Of a stretch of 64,000 nt of DNA, positions 44,779-53,513 are shown piece by piece. The first letter of the stretch is position 1, and each line of letters opens with the position of its first letter. The stretch covers positions 62,001 to 126,000 of the forward strand of contig JAFSTE010000021.1 of assembly GCA_017450645.1 (NCBI GenBank), read 5' to 3'. The notes under the pieces were generated by a model. The model was not told where the DNA came from, searched no databases, and saw nothing but the letters and a program-made list of their open reading frames with translations. Origin of the DNA: Eubacterium sp. Its GTDB lineage: Bacteria; Bacillota; Clostridia; Oscillospirales; Acutalibacteraceae. The position numbers were made by a program, and so were the translations under genes.

Positions 44779-46053
44779 TCATAATACTTCAATTGGATTA
44801 AGCCTTACGCTGCCGTATTCCTTATTCCAAATTAATCCAATAGGTTCATTATCAAAAATTCTGAATAAAACAGCATCCATAGGATGATCTACGCTATAAT
44901 GAGTGCCGGTTCCATCGTCAACAAAAACGTCTATATAAAATGAATAATCTCCATCAACAAGATTTGAACAATCCATCCTGAAATCATAGGTGTAAGACTT
45001 GTTAGCTTTGCATTCATCAGTTTTTTGATATGTCTGCATAAGCCCAACTTTTTCTCCAAAATTGTTTAATATAACAAAATAAAGCTTTAGACCTTTAAAG
45101 TCAGACCTACATTCAAAAGAAACTGAAAAGTCGATTGGATCAGTTCTGTTAAATACAGCTTGCTCATCACCTTTGAATCTAAACTCTGTTATTCTAAGTT
45201 CGCAGCCATGCTGCTCACCGCCATAAGGACGAACAGATTTTTCGAGGTTATATATAAGTGGTAATCCCATTCCGGATTTGCCTGAATAAATGCTAATTGC
45301 TTCTTCAACATCACCATCAAATATTACTTTACCATGATTAAGCACTATGCAACGATTACAAAGCTGACGTATTGTGCTCATATTATGAGAAACATAAAGA
45401 ATGGTACGCCCATTATTCTTTGAAACGTCACTCATTTTGTCAAGGCATTTCTTTTGAAATGCCATATCGCCTACAGCAAGCACCTCGTCCATAATCATTA
45501 TTTCAGAATCAAGGTGAGCAGCAACAGAGAAAGCAAGTTTTACATACATTCCCGAAGAATAACGCTTTACCGGTGTATCAATAAACTGGCGACACTCGGA
45601 AAAGTCAATAATATCCTCTATTTTTGCATCAATTTCTTTTTTTGTCATGCCTAAAATGGCACCGTTCATATAAATATTCTCTCTACCTGTCAATTCAAGG
45701 TGAAATCCGGTTCCAACTTCAAGCATAGATGCTACGCGACCGTTAAGCCCAATCGTACCACCTGTAGGAGCAGTTACTCTTGAAATCAGTTTTAAAAGAG
45801 TAGATTTACCGGCACCATTGTGACCAATTATTCCAACTCGCTCGCCTTTCTTTACTTCAAGAGAGACGCCATCCAATGCCATAAAGGTTTCGCCTTTGTT
45901 ATAATCCTTAGCGCCAATTCGTTTAGTTGGGTCTTCTTTGCCGCGCATCTTGGCTCCAACACGCTGAAGCTCGTCGCGCAATGTGGTACCACCAATTTGA
46001 CCAAGTCGGTACTTCTTAGAAACATTTTCTATTTTAAGCATTGTTTCGCTCAT
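44779..46053 (-). CDS. wzt: ABC exporter ATPase with C-terminal carbohydrate-binding domain (Wzt-like)
   Basis: 424 residues. The nucleotide-binding domain has Walker A GHNGAGKST at 77-85, a signature RYSSGMYVKLAFSVA, and Walker B IMIMDEVLAVGD, with the LAVGD form typical of polysaccharide exporters (Wzt, TagH). From about residue 265 an extra beta-rich domain follows (GGEQHGCELRITEFRFKGDE, YTYDFRMDCSNLVDGDYSFY), like the Wzt C-terminal domain that recognises the modified end of the O-chain. With the permease next door this exports a completed polymer across the membrane. The C-terminal domain implies that a chain-end cap is needed for export. Confidence 0.93.
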   Translation of the reverse strand: MSETMLKIENVSKKYRLGQIGGTTLRDELQRVGAKMRGKEDPTKRIGAKDYNKGETFMALDGVSLEVKKGERVGIIGHNGAGKSTLLKLISRVTAPTGGTIGLNGRVASMLEVGTGFHLELTGRENIYMNGAILGMTKKEIDAKIEDIIDFSECRQFIDTPVKRYSSGMYVKLAFSVAAHLDSEIMIMDEVLAVGDMAFQKKCLDKMSDVSKNNGRTILYVSHNMSTIRQLCNRCIVLNHGKVIFDGDVEEAISIYSGKSGMGLPLIYNLEKSVRPYGGEQHGCELRITEFRFKGDEQAVFNRTDPIDFSVSFECRSDFKGLKLYFVILNNFGEKVGLMQTYQKTDECKANKSYTYDFRMDCSNLVDGDYSFYIDVFVDDGTGTHYSVDHPMDAVLFRIFDNEPIGLIWNKEYGSVRLNPIEVL

Positions 46054-46066
46054 TATATAATACTCC

Positions 46067-46936
46067 TTAAATAGTATCCATAAAGGTTCTTTCTATGCGA
46101 CTGAATAGAACCAGTCCAATAAAGAACAGCACTATACTAACCGCCCAACCGATTAAATAATAAGTTAAATTAAAATAACCGAACCCAAAAACGGCATATC
46201 TAAAAGTGGTAATAATAGGTGTAACTGGATTCAACATATATATAGCAGATATACTCTTGGGTACTAATTCAAGACCATATGCAATAGGCGATGCATACTG
46301 CCAAAGCTGAAGACCAAAACCTACTAACATAGCTAAGTCTCTATATTTAGTGGTCATGGAAGAAATAATAATACCGCAACCCGTTGAAAGGAGAATCATT
46401 TGAATAATACAAAGCGGTAATAATAACAGCATTGGCGTAACTTGGATACTTGTTCCGCCCTTTATAACGTAAAATATCCAAAAGCATAAAAACATTACCA
46501 ACTGGATGCTAAATGAAATCAGATTTGAAAAAGCAGTTGCAATAGGTGAAACAAGTCTCGGGTAATAAACTTTACCCATAGTTGCACTGTTGGAAAGAAA
46601 TGTATTTGAAGTGCCTTGCAATGTTGCAGCAAAATATGCCCAGCAAATGTTACCCGACATATAAAACAGAAAACCAGGTATTGTGTAGTTTCCAGGAACA
46701 TCTGCAGTTGTCAGTTTAGCAAAGCTACCAAAAATAATCGTAAATACGATTGTAGTCAATAATGGCTGAACAATAGCCCATGCAGGACCAAGAACTGTCT
46801 GCTTATATAATGCTGTAAAGTCACGTTTAACAAACAAGAAAATCAAATCTCTGTATTTGAATGTTTCCTTTAAATGCAGGTTCATCAAACGGTGTTCAGA
46901 TGTGATTGTTGTTTTAAAATCCGATTTTTTTATCAT
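46067..46936 (-). CDS. wzm: ABC-2 type polysaccharide export permease (Wzm-like)
   Basis: 289 residues with six hydrophobic helices. Before helix 1 it reads DLIFLFVKRDFTALYKQTVLGPAWAI, the standard amphipathic start of Wzm/TagG permeases, followed by PLLTTIVFTIIFGSFAKL. The helix 5 region has GFGLQLWQYASPIAYGLELVP. Partner of the Wzt ATPase, 13 bases apart. AGGTAG precedes the ATG. Wzm-type channels handle a preassembled chain on undecaprenyl diphosphate. Confidence 0.93.
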   Translation of the reverse strand: MIKKSDFKTTITSEHRLMNLHLKETFKYRDLIFLFVKRDFTALYKQTVLGPAWAIVQPLLTTIVFTIIFGSFAKLTTADVPGNYTIPGFLFYMSGNICWAYFAATLQGTSNTFLSNSATMGKVYYPRLVSPIATAFSNLISFSIQLVMFLCFWIFYVIKGGTSIQVTPMLLLLPLCIIQMILLSTGCGIIISSMTTKYRDLAMLVGFGLQLWQYASPIAYGLELVPKSISAIYMLNPVTPIITTFRYAVFGFGYFNLTYYLIGWAVSIVLFFIGLVLFSRIERTFMDTI

Positions 46937-46995
46937 TTTTTCTACCTATTTTAATTAAGATTAATAAAAGAATAATATTTAAATATTTCTTCAAA

Positions 46996-47676
46996 TCACT
47001 TTTTAATGATTCTAATAGTATTTGAAGCAGTACGTTTTAATATATCAATAAAAGTTACCGGTGAGCGATAGAAAGCCTCTGCTGAAGAAGTTCGGCAACC
47101 AATTCCTCGAAAATGACTCAATCCCATCGCTGAGTTAAAGTAGTCAAGACACTCTAATTGAGAAATATGCTGCTTAATCATCTGTTCTTTCTTGTGCTCA
47201 ACAGAAGAAATATCAATCAACCAATCCACAGATCTTAATGGCGTCCAGTCTTCATATTCGTACAGTTTTGCGTTTGTCTTACCAAAAAAACACATACGTC
47301 TGAAATACTTACACGCCCAATAATGGTCAGGATGAGACTCGTGAATATTAGGCACAAAGATATAATCATATTTGCTTAAATCCGTATTCATAATAACTTT
47401 TTTGTGAGTTTTAACTTGCGAATCCGGGATATTAAGCGTAATCAATTCATGCACATTACAAATTTCAAGAGCGCTTTTTAATTCATTCAATCTTGTACTG
47501 ATAATTTCTTCGTCGCTGCAATTTATTCTTTTTTCACTTTTCCCTAATCTCCCGTCCGTAAGCAACATCACGTCGCATTGAGGACCATAAAGGGCAAGCA
47601 GCCCTCCGCATCCAATAGATTCATCGTCGGGATGAGGTGCAACAATCAGAAGTCTATCATTCTGTTGGATATTCAT
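46996..47676 (-). CDS. PIG-L family deacetylase
   Basis: 226 residues. The zinc motif HPDDE lies at residues 15-19 (APHPDDESIGCGG), and the third ligand region ESHPDHYWACKYF near residue 113, so the active site is intact. Family enzymes remove N-acetyl groups from GlcNAc-type sugars. Placed 12 bases after the carrier protein gene and 59 before wzm, it could expose an amine for the acyl-decoration enzymes upstream. No signal peptide, so it acts in the cytoplasm on nucleotide or lipid-linked sugar. Acceptor not known. Confidence 0.88.
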   Translation of the reverse strand: MNIQQNDRLLIVAPHPDDESIGCGGLLALYGPQCDVMLLTDGRLGKSEKRINCSDEEIISTRLNELKSALEICNVHELITLNIPDSQVKTHKKVIMNTDLSKYDYIFVPNIHESHPDHYWACKYFRRMCFFGKTNAKLYEYEDWTPLRSVDWLIDISSVEHKKEQMIKQHISQLECLDYFNSAMGLSHFRGIGCRTSSAEAFYRSPVTFIDILKRTASNTIRIIKK

Positions 47677-47687
47677 AAATTAACACC

Positions 47688-47930
47688 TTATTGAAGCAGC
47701 GAAATATCTCCGCCAAATCTTTCAGTCATTTTAAGTAAGCTTTCTTCATTAATCAGGTCTTCTTCGTCAATATCAACGACATCTATCTCAATACCGCAAA
47801 TATTTTCAATCTCCGTAAGCAAAGTTATAATTGTCAAAGAGTCCAGAAGTCCGTCTTCTAAATAATCCAAACTGTTTTCAAAATCACAATCAGGCTTAAT
47901 ATTCTTTAATATGCTAATTATTTTACTCAT
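47688..47930 (-). CDS. Acyl/aminoacyl carrier protein
   Basis: 80 residues with the phosphopantetheine attachment motif DSL at 30-32 (LEDGLLDSLTIITLLTEIE, Ser31) and an acidic helical remainder, the size and shape of DltC or a stand-alone carrier protein. It follows the adenylation gene by 12 bases and therefore is its likely acceptor. No fatty-acid synthesis genes are nearby, so it is a dedicated carrier rather than AcpP. It needs a phosphopantetheinyl transferase from elsewhere in the genome. Confidence 0.9.
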   Translation of the reverse strand: MSKIISILKNIKPDCDFENSLDYLEDGLLDSLTIITLLTEIENICGIEIDVVDIDEEDLINEESLLKMTERFGGDISLLQ

Positions 47931-47941
47931 GTAATTCTCCT

Positions 47942-49453
47942 TTATAACTCGTTACGTAAAGCAACCCTGTCAATCTTTCCGTTCATATTCATTGGCATTT
48001 TATCGAATCTTATTACACGACTGGGGTACATATATTTGGGAATCAAATCAGTAACTGAATTAATAACATAGTCCCTGTCGATATTTGAATCACCTTCAAT
48101 AAAAGCAACAATTTCGCTGTTTTCAAAATCATATAAACAAGCCACGTTCCTGATTCCGCTAACACTTGAAACAGCAGTTTCTATCTCACCGAGTTCAATA
48201 CGATATCCAAGATGTTTAATCTGGAAATCCTTTCTGCCTGAAAACATTAATTCACCGAATTCATTTATGTATCCCAAATCTCCGGTATGATATATTATCT
48301 CAGGATAGAATCTGTTAGTCGGATCAACTGTAAATGCTTCATTAGTCATCTGCGAATAATAACCTAAAGCCAAACTTGAGCCGCGAATACACAGTTCTCC
48401 GATAGTTCCGGGCTCTGTTACTCTCTTACCATCATCAGTAATAATTAATATATCTGTATTTCTACAGGGTTTTCCAAGCGGTAATGCTTCGCTATCTTCA
48501 AACAGTCTGTCAATCACGTAATACGTGCAGGCATAGGCTGCTTCAGTGGGTCCGTATAAATTAACATAAACTGCATTCGGATAATACTTTCTCCATACGT
48601 TAAGGTGTTTATTAGGCATTACCTCTCCGCAAAACATACAAAGGCGAAGTTCATTAATTGTTTTCTTTGAAAACACTTCCCTATTTGTTAAAGTCATCAA
48701 AGCAGACGGTACCCAGATAAGAGAATTAATACTATTATTATTAATTTCATCGACCAATCTTCCGGGTAACATAAACAGCTGTTCCGAAAGAATATGCACT
48801 CTTGAGCCGGAAAACAGAGGCATATAGATATCAGGCATAGAAGCGTCAAAATGGAAAGGCGCCTGATTACCGAAAACATACGAAGAATCAATATTGAATT
48901 CTTCTGTTACCCACTCCATATAATCAATAATTGCTCTGTGAGGTATTGTAACTCCTTTGGGTAATCCCGTGGAGCCGGATGTAAATAAAACATATGCCGG
49001 GTCGGTATCTATCACTTTTGAAACACAACTATTGATTAAATCTATATCATATGCTGTTTTCAAAAGTTCTTCAACAAGTAATATCTTTTCATCTGAAACA
49101 CCGAAAGTTTTAACAATATTCAGATGAGAATTATCCGTAATAACATACGGTGCTTTAGAAATCTCCAATATTCTCTTTGCACGATCAACGGGAGAACGAA
49201 ACGGAATTGGACAATAGCAGTTACCGCTGTACAAAACACCCATAAAAACGTTTGTTGCCATTACTGTTTTTGGTAGATAAACTGCTATAGGCTCACGGAA
49301 AACAGAACACTCGTTAATAAGATAGGTGCCGATTCTCAAAGCATTTAACCGATAATCAGAAAATGTAACTTTTCCTTTTTTATCTGAAAAAGTAATACTA
49401 TCCGGCCATTTTTCAGCAGCAATATCCAAATATTGTACAACGCTGTTCTTCAT
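47942..49453 (-). CDS. Amino-acid-type adenylation enzyme (DltA-like/NRPS A-domain)
   Basis: 503 residues. ATP loop FTSGSTGLPKG at 157-167, YGPTEAA near 289-295, TGDLGY, GRKDFQIKHLGYRIELGEIE and the terminal lysine in MNMNGKIDR are all present. The A4 motif reads FHFDASMPD (about 201-208): the Asp of FD is the residue that in DltA and NRPS A-domains holds an amino group, so the substrate is probably an amino acid. Stand-alone, with a carrier next, and no DltB/DltD neighbours, so not a teichoic acid D-Ala system. The start is set at 49453 with GGAGAG upstream; a longer frame overlaps the previous gene. Confidence 0.88.
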   Translation of the reverse strand: MKNSVVQYLDIAAEKWPDSITFSDKKGKVTFSDYRLNALRIGTYLINECSVFREPIAVYLPKTVMATNVFMGVLYSGNCYCPIPFRSPVDRAKRILEISKAPYVITDNSHLNIVKTFGVSDEKILLVEELLKTAYDIDLINSCVSKVIDTDPAYVLFTSGSTGLPKGVTIPHRAIIDYMEWVTEEFNIDSSYVFGNQAPFHFDASMPDIYMPLFSGSRVHILSEQLFMLPGRLVDEINNNSINSLIWVPSALMTLTNREVFSKKTINELRLCMFCGEVMPNKHLNVWRKYYPNAVYVNLYGPTEAAYACTYYVIDRLFEDSEALPLGKPCRNTDILIITDDGKRVTEPGTIGELCIRGSSLALGYYSQMTNEAFTVDPTNRFYPEIIYHTGDLGYINEFGELMFSGRKDFQIKHLGYRIELGEIETAVSSVSGIRNVACLYDFENSEIVAFIEGDSNIDRDYVINSVTDLIPKYMYPSRVIRFDKMPMNMNGKIDRVALRNEL

Positions 49454-49455
49454 TT

Positions 49456-50478
49456 TTACTCTCCATTCAAGAAATAATCTGCATCGATAAGTCGATGCTT
49501 CCATTTTTTTGAATCACAGATTATTGATGATAATCCATCGTTAATAACATTGGCGCAGATACATATGGGCGCCCAGAGGCTACTCATATCTTTTGAACCT
49601 AATGCGGTAAACAATTTCATTTCGCCGCTTTCAATATTCAAGGACGGAACGTCAAGGTACTGATAGTCCCTACAAATAGGTAACAGCATAGATGCGAGTG
49701 TTTCGATTTTATTTTCTCCAAACAAATCCCAGTCAACGACTATACCGTAATCAGATTCTTTTTTTACAATTAAAAAACCGTATAATTCATTATCTTTTCG
49801 AGCAGTTATAATGGACAAATTGTCTATACCTGACGTTTTCCAGTTATAATAACTCTGATTTCTTTCAATCTGAAAACAACTTGCTGAATTCAGTTTCTTA
49901 TAATCTTCATCGCCAAATTGACATTTTTCACTGATATCAATTGTCAAATCTTTTTGCGATAAATCAGCAAATCTTTTCGTTCTTTTGTCAATCAATACTT
50001 TCCTGACAAAAGCAGGTATGCTTATGTCAAAGCGCTTCCATCTATGAGTTCTTTCATTTAAAAACAGTCTTGCCATATATAGATTAACTATATTCTTCTC
50101 ACCGAACTTCTCGGCAATCTCCATAGCCGTACCGGGATAGAAGCAGCCATACTCAAAATCAATACTATTCTGCTGTAGAATATTGAGGGTTTTCTTTCTC
50201 ATCTTGAGAAACAGCAATCCCCTTGCTTCGTCTAAAACCGCATCATCACTGCTTTGAACTCCTGAAACTATATTTCCGTCATAGCAAAAATTCAGTTTCA
50301 TCAGCCAACGCATCGCTACAGGAGTATCGTTTTGTAGTTCAATAATAAATGACTCAGAGAGGGCATTCGGATTGTCAAAATGTTTATGATAAAAGCACTC
50401 TTCGCTAATTTCCTTATTGTAAACTTTACGGTATAATTCCGCTCCCTGCTGAACTGCAGGTATTTCACTTATAGACAA
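49456..50478 (-). CDS. GNAT-like acyltransferase
   Basis: 340 residues. The acetyl-CoA-type core pattern is in the first third: IVSGVQSSDDAVLDEARGLLFLKMRKK (a GNAT V-x-x-x-R-G-x-G/L-like segment; two pieces of it fall near residues 70-95). The second half repeats a similar beta-alpha pattern (LYGFLIVKKESDYGIVVDW), so it may be a double GNAT fold. Start is TTG with a strong GGGAGGG 6 nt upstream. It sits between the FemX-like and adenylation genes, 2 bases from the latter, and is a candidate for transferring the carrier-bound acyl group to a sugar amine. Acceptor is inferred only. Confidence 0.65.
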   Translation of the reverse strand: MSISEIPAVQQGAELYRKVYNKEISEECFYHKHFDNPNALSESFIIELQNDTPVAMRWLMKLNFCYDGNIVSGVQSSDDAVLDEARGLLFLKMRKKTLNILQQNSIDFEYGCFYPGTAMEIAEKFGEKNIVNLYMARLFLNERTHRWKRFDISIPAFVRKVLIDKRTKRFADLSQKDLTIDISEKCQFGDEDYKKLNSASCFQIERNQSYYNWKTSGIDNLSIITARKDNELYGFLIVKKESDYGIVVDWDLFGENKIETLASMLLPICRDYQYLDVPSLNIESGEMKLFTALGSKDMSSLWAPICICANVINDGLSSIICDSKKWKHRLIDADYFLNGE

Positions 50479-50502
50479 CGTTAACCCTCCCTTCGCACGC
50501 TA

Positions 50503-51288
50503 TTAAAGTAATTTCTTAATTCTTGATAATATTTTTATGAGTTTTGCTTTATTTGATATAACAACTGTTTCGCAAAAATAAGAAACAGGTTTACCGCCAA
50601 ATGAAGCTTTGAATTTATTTATTCCCTCAAGCTTACCTTGGTCTTCTTCATTCCAGGTAACTCCGCCCCAATCATAGCTTTCTACGCCGATCTCTTTGAA
50701 ATAGAGAAAATCTTTCCAATGGAGCCATTTATTCGCATATCCAATCATATTCTTATCAATCTGACTATCAGCAGTCCATAATTCAGAACAGGAAATCGTT
50801 AATTTTGTATGTTCGTTATCGTTTATATAAAAGTGATACACTAACGCTTTTTCATTATGAATAGCAGCAGTTATTGTACCCCCCCTCGCGTTTATTAGAC
50901 CATAAAATTCATTTTTGTCTAATAATCGGGGCAAATCTTTACTTTCAAACATTTTTTCATACATTTTAGAAAAATCTGCAAAATTGAATTCACTTCCGTT
51001 TATAATGTCGTTTGAATCATAATAAACAAATTGAATGTCATATCTCTCTGCCCTACGTATTTCATAGCGAGTTTTTTTATGTATCGCACACCACAAATCG
51101 TCCTCGTTTTCAGTAAGATCTGAAATCAAGGTATACTCAGTAAAGTATTTGTTCTTTTCATCATGTAAATCGTAAATATTGTGATAAGTACATATATCAC
51201 ACTTCTGGGATATGGTATTAACAGCTGAATCGGTAAAATACACGTCAGCATAGGTTAACATACGACCTTTATTAATAATCTCTATCAT
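50503..51288 (-). CDS. FemX/FemAB-like aminoacyl or acyl transferase
   Basis: About 261 residues. Segments match the FemX-type GNAT superfamily: DLWCAIHKKTRYEIRRAER near residue 65 and YDWGGVTWNEEDQGKLEGIN followed by KFKASFGGK near the C-terminus (the FKxxFGG end is typical). Fem enzymes transfer amino acids from aminoacyl-tRNA to peptidoglycan; relatives in polysaccharide loci acylate sugars. A G7 run at 50879-50885 encodes Arg-Gly-Gly and could slip. The start at 51288 (MIEIINKGRM) was chosen because its N-terminus looks normal; a longer frame from 51366 overlaps the upstream gene and has no ribosome site. The GGA at 51288 is weak as well, so the start is uncertain. Confidence 0.72.
   Translation of the reverse strand: MIEIINKGRMLTYADVYFTDSAVNTISQKCDICTYHNIYDLHDEKNKYFTEYTLISDLTENEDDLWCAIHKKTRYEIRRAERYDIQFVYYDSNDIINGSEFNFADFSKMYEKMFESKDLPRLLDKNEFYGLINARGGTITAAIHNEKALVYHFYINDNEHTKLTISCSELWTADSQIDKNMIGYANKWLHWKDFLYFKEIGVESYDWGGVTWNEEDQGKLEGINKFKASFGGKPVSYFCETVVISNKAKLIKILSRIKKLL
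50879..50885 (-). repeat. G7 homopolymer within the FemX-like gene
   Basis: Seven consecutive C on the plus strand (G on the coding strand) in an otherwise AT-rich gene, within the codons for Arg-Gly-Gly. Longest G/C run noted in the window. A one-base slip would frameshift the gene. Confidence 0.9.
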
Positions 51289-51355
51289 AATAATTATTCC
51301 GTTCAATTCTGGTTTGGATATTTTTTGAAAATAAAAAACAATATAGTTAGCTTTA

Positions 51356-52561
51356 TTATAATGCATTCTTTATTACTTCATATAGTTGTTTCCCAACATA
51401 TTCAGGTGTTGCTTCATAATATACTTCTTTAATAATGCTAAAGTCAACACACTGATTGCGATTTTGCTCACAGAACGATTTAGTATTCATTACTACATCA
51501 TCTGTAAGACAATCGTTTTCGAGAACAGAAAGAGCAAGAGGATATTTATCAATATACTTCAGTGTTGGACAATCCAGCACCTTAATAATATTAAGAATAG
51601 GCTTACCCATAGATATATATGTTAAAATTTTGCTTGGTAGTTGATTTGTGAGAGTATTACCGATGTTAACAACAATGTCTGAAGCCAACAGATATTCAGT
51701 CGCTTTCTCGCTTTTTACCTCACCGTGATAGATAACGTTATCAGGTAAAACAATATCTTTAAGACAACCATTATCGTTTCCAAAAATATCAAGAACGATT
51801 CCGTCATCGGCAAGTTTTGAGAATAATTCTATTGTGAATCTTGGATTTCTGATATCATCGTATAACTGTCCGGTAAATACACAATGTATCTTTCCATCAG
51901 AGAACAAAATATTATCATTAGCCTTGTATTCTATAATGTTTGGGAATTCAGCACAATAGACTTCACATTTAGGTAGTCTGTATTCGCCATTCAAATAGTT
52001 TGAATAGAGCAATTTTGTAGTAATAATTGCGGCACATTTTTTTTCAATATTGTACTGAAATTCGCGTACATTATCGTCAATTCCGCCAACGTCACTTTCC
52101 CACGGGTCGAGTTCATAAGCAATTATCGGAACGCCTGTTTCAGCTTCAATTGCGCCTGCAAGAGTGTCGTTAGGATTTCTGAAACAAACTATACAATCAA
52201 ACTTTTGCTTTTTGCATAATCTGCGAATTGAATTTTTGTACTGCGTTTTAAGTACATAACGATAATCTCTTTCACGATGCAATACATACAGAAACGCAGC
52301 AGGATGCAGGAGTAACCGAATTAGTTTTATAACGCGATTCTCATGTTTTGCCATAATCCTGCGTCCGATACCGATTGCTTTCATTTCATACTCGTTAAAG
52401 CCATATGGATTATCGGTGTCAGGACGCTCTTTGTCACTGTAACCTAAAACCGTAACATTACAATCATATTCACTTTTTAGCACTGATGCAAGCTTATACG
52501 CGATTTCCGAATTAGCATTCAGATACGGGTAAAGATTGTTTGTAACAAAAAGAAGATTCAT
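51356..52561 (-). CDS. Glycosyltransferase family 4
   Basis: 401 residues, GT-B fold. N-terminus LFVTNNLYPYLNANSEIAYK, a long middle helix-rich part, and a C-terminal donor domain: IHCVFTGQLYDDIRNPRF, then YLLASDIVVNIGNTLTNQLPSKILTYISMGKPIL near residues 285-320. The E-x7-E site usual in GT4 is degenerate here, with SKILTYISMGKP in place of a Glu-rich segment. Cytoplasmic, adds a sugar to the lipid-linked repeat; linkage unknown. Ribosome site lies in the 3' end region of the preceding GT2 gene. Part of a run of eight transferases from 51 to 59.5 kb. Confidence 0.82.
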   Translation of the reverse strand: MNLLFVTNNLYPYLNANSEIAYKLASVLKSEYDCNVTVLGYSDKERPDTDNPYGFNEYEMKAIGIGRRIMAKHENRVIKLIRLLLHPAAFLYVLHRERDYRYVLKTQYKNSIRRLCKKQKFDCIVCFRNPNDTLAGAIEAETGVPIIAYELDPWESDVGGIDDNVREFQYNIEKKCAAIITTKLLYSNYLNGEYRLPKCEVYCAEFPNIIEYKANDNILFSDGKIHCVFTGQLYDDIRNPRFTIELFSKLADDGIVLDIFGNDNGCLKDIVLPDNVIYHGEVKSEKATEYLLASDIVVNIGNTLTNQLPSKILTYISMGKPILNIIKVLDCPTLKYIDKYPLALSVLENDCLTDDVVMNTKSFCEQNRNQCVDFSIIKEVYYEATPEYVGKQLYEVIKNAL

Positions 52562-52585
52562 TTTTATTAAATAATATATTAAATG

Positions 52586-53479
52586 CTATTTGAATTGTTT
52601 TTTTCTTCTTACCGCCAATAGCGCCCCTAAAGGCAATGTTAATATAGTTGCTGCCTTACAATTTGACTCTTTTAAATATGATATATTTCCTGCATAAATA
52701 GACAGCGCCGTCATTTGAATTGCTGATTTGCACTTTTTAACAAATGATTTATTAATAATAATGTTTTGGTTATACATCATCGCATAGCCCATAGGATTAT
52801 TCTTTACTATCAAATTGTCCTTTGTTAATCCATCATCACGATACTCACAAATATATAGTTTATCTGCACGCCATCTTATTTTGTATCCATCAAGTGCAAT
52901 CTTGTTAGTAACCAATTGTTCTGGGGAGAACATCTCTCCTTTCCAGACAGTAGCAGGATATTTTCTTAATAATTCTGTACGATATACCTCGTTCATATCC
53001 ATATCCATATTTAACTTTTTACGTTCAATATTTGTGGCATCAACATAACCAACTTCAAAATCAATAATAGGAATCTGATTTCTCATATAGCTACCATCAG
53101 GATAACACTTTGCATATCCAATACCTACAAAAGAATCATTATCCTTGATTTCATTAATCCAAAGTAGTACCTTTTCAACTGTTTCAGGAATAATTGTATC
53201 ATCCGAATCTAAACGCATAAACCAGTCCGAATTTGATTTTTCAATTCCGGAATCTAAAGCACGATTCAATCCTACATGATTAAGCTTGTTATAAATAATA
53301 GGAAATCCATTATCCTCCCTCATCCAAGCTTCAACAAGTAATTCCGTATCATCTGAAGAACCGTCATCAGTAATAATCCACTCGAAATCCTTGCAAGTCT
53401 GCGCTCTCAACGATTCATAAGCTTTGGATAAAATGTACGCTCTGTTGTATGTAGCGGTATGAATAGTAATTTTAGGCAT
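52586..53479 (-). CDS. Glycosyltransferase family 2
   Basis: 297 residues. MPKITIHTATYNRAYILSKAYES opens the GT-A fold, with FEWIITDDGSSDDTE near 36-50 and the donor metal site WFMRLDSDDTI near 90-100 (DSDD). The start is put at the ATG at 53479: AAGGGTGG precedes it at good spacing, while a GTG 9 bases upstream lies on the ribosome site. The C-terminus is hydrophobic (AATILTLPLGALLAV) and may touch the membrane. Shares its plan with the 57.5-kb gene (same SLRAQTCKDFEWI/SLMRQTSDDFIWL type), so the two look like paralogues. Specificity unknown. Confidence 0.87.
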   Translation of the reverse strand: MPKITIHTATYNRAYILSKAYESLRAQTCKDFEWIITDDGSSDDTELLVEAWMREDNGFPIIYNKLNHVGLNRALDSGIEKSNSDWFMRLDSDDTIIPETVEKVLLWINEIKDNDSFVGIGYAKCYPDGSYMRNQIPIIDFEVGYVDATNIERKKLNMDMDMNEVYRTELLRKYPATVWKGEMFSPEQLVTNKIALDGYKIRWRADKLYICEYRDDGLTKDNLIVKNNPMGYAMMYNQNIIINKSFVKKCKSAIQMTALSIYAGNISYLKESNCKAATILTLPLGALLAVRRKKQFK

Positions 53480-53513
53480 ATTAGCCACCCTTAACAGTGT
53501 AAAATTAGTTTCT

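Noticed and set aside
51289..51366. A longer N-terminus for the FemX-like protein
   Set aside because: The added 26 residues overlap the 3' end of the next gene, have no ribosome site and do not look like the family start; kept as uncertain in the feature note.
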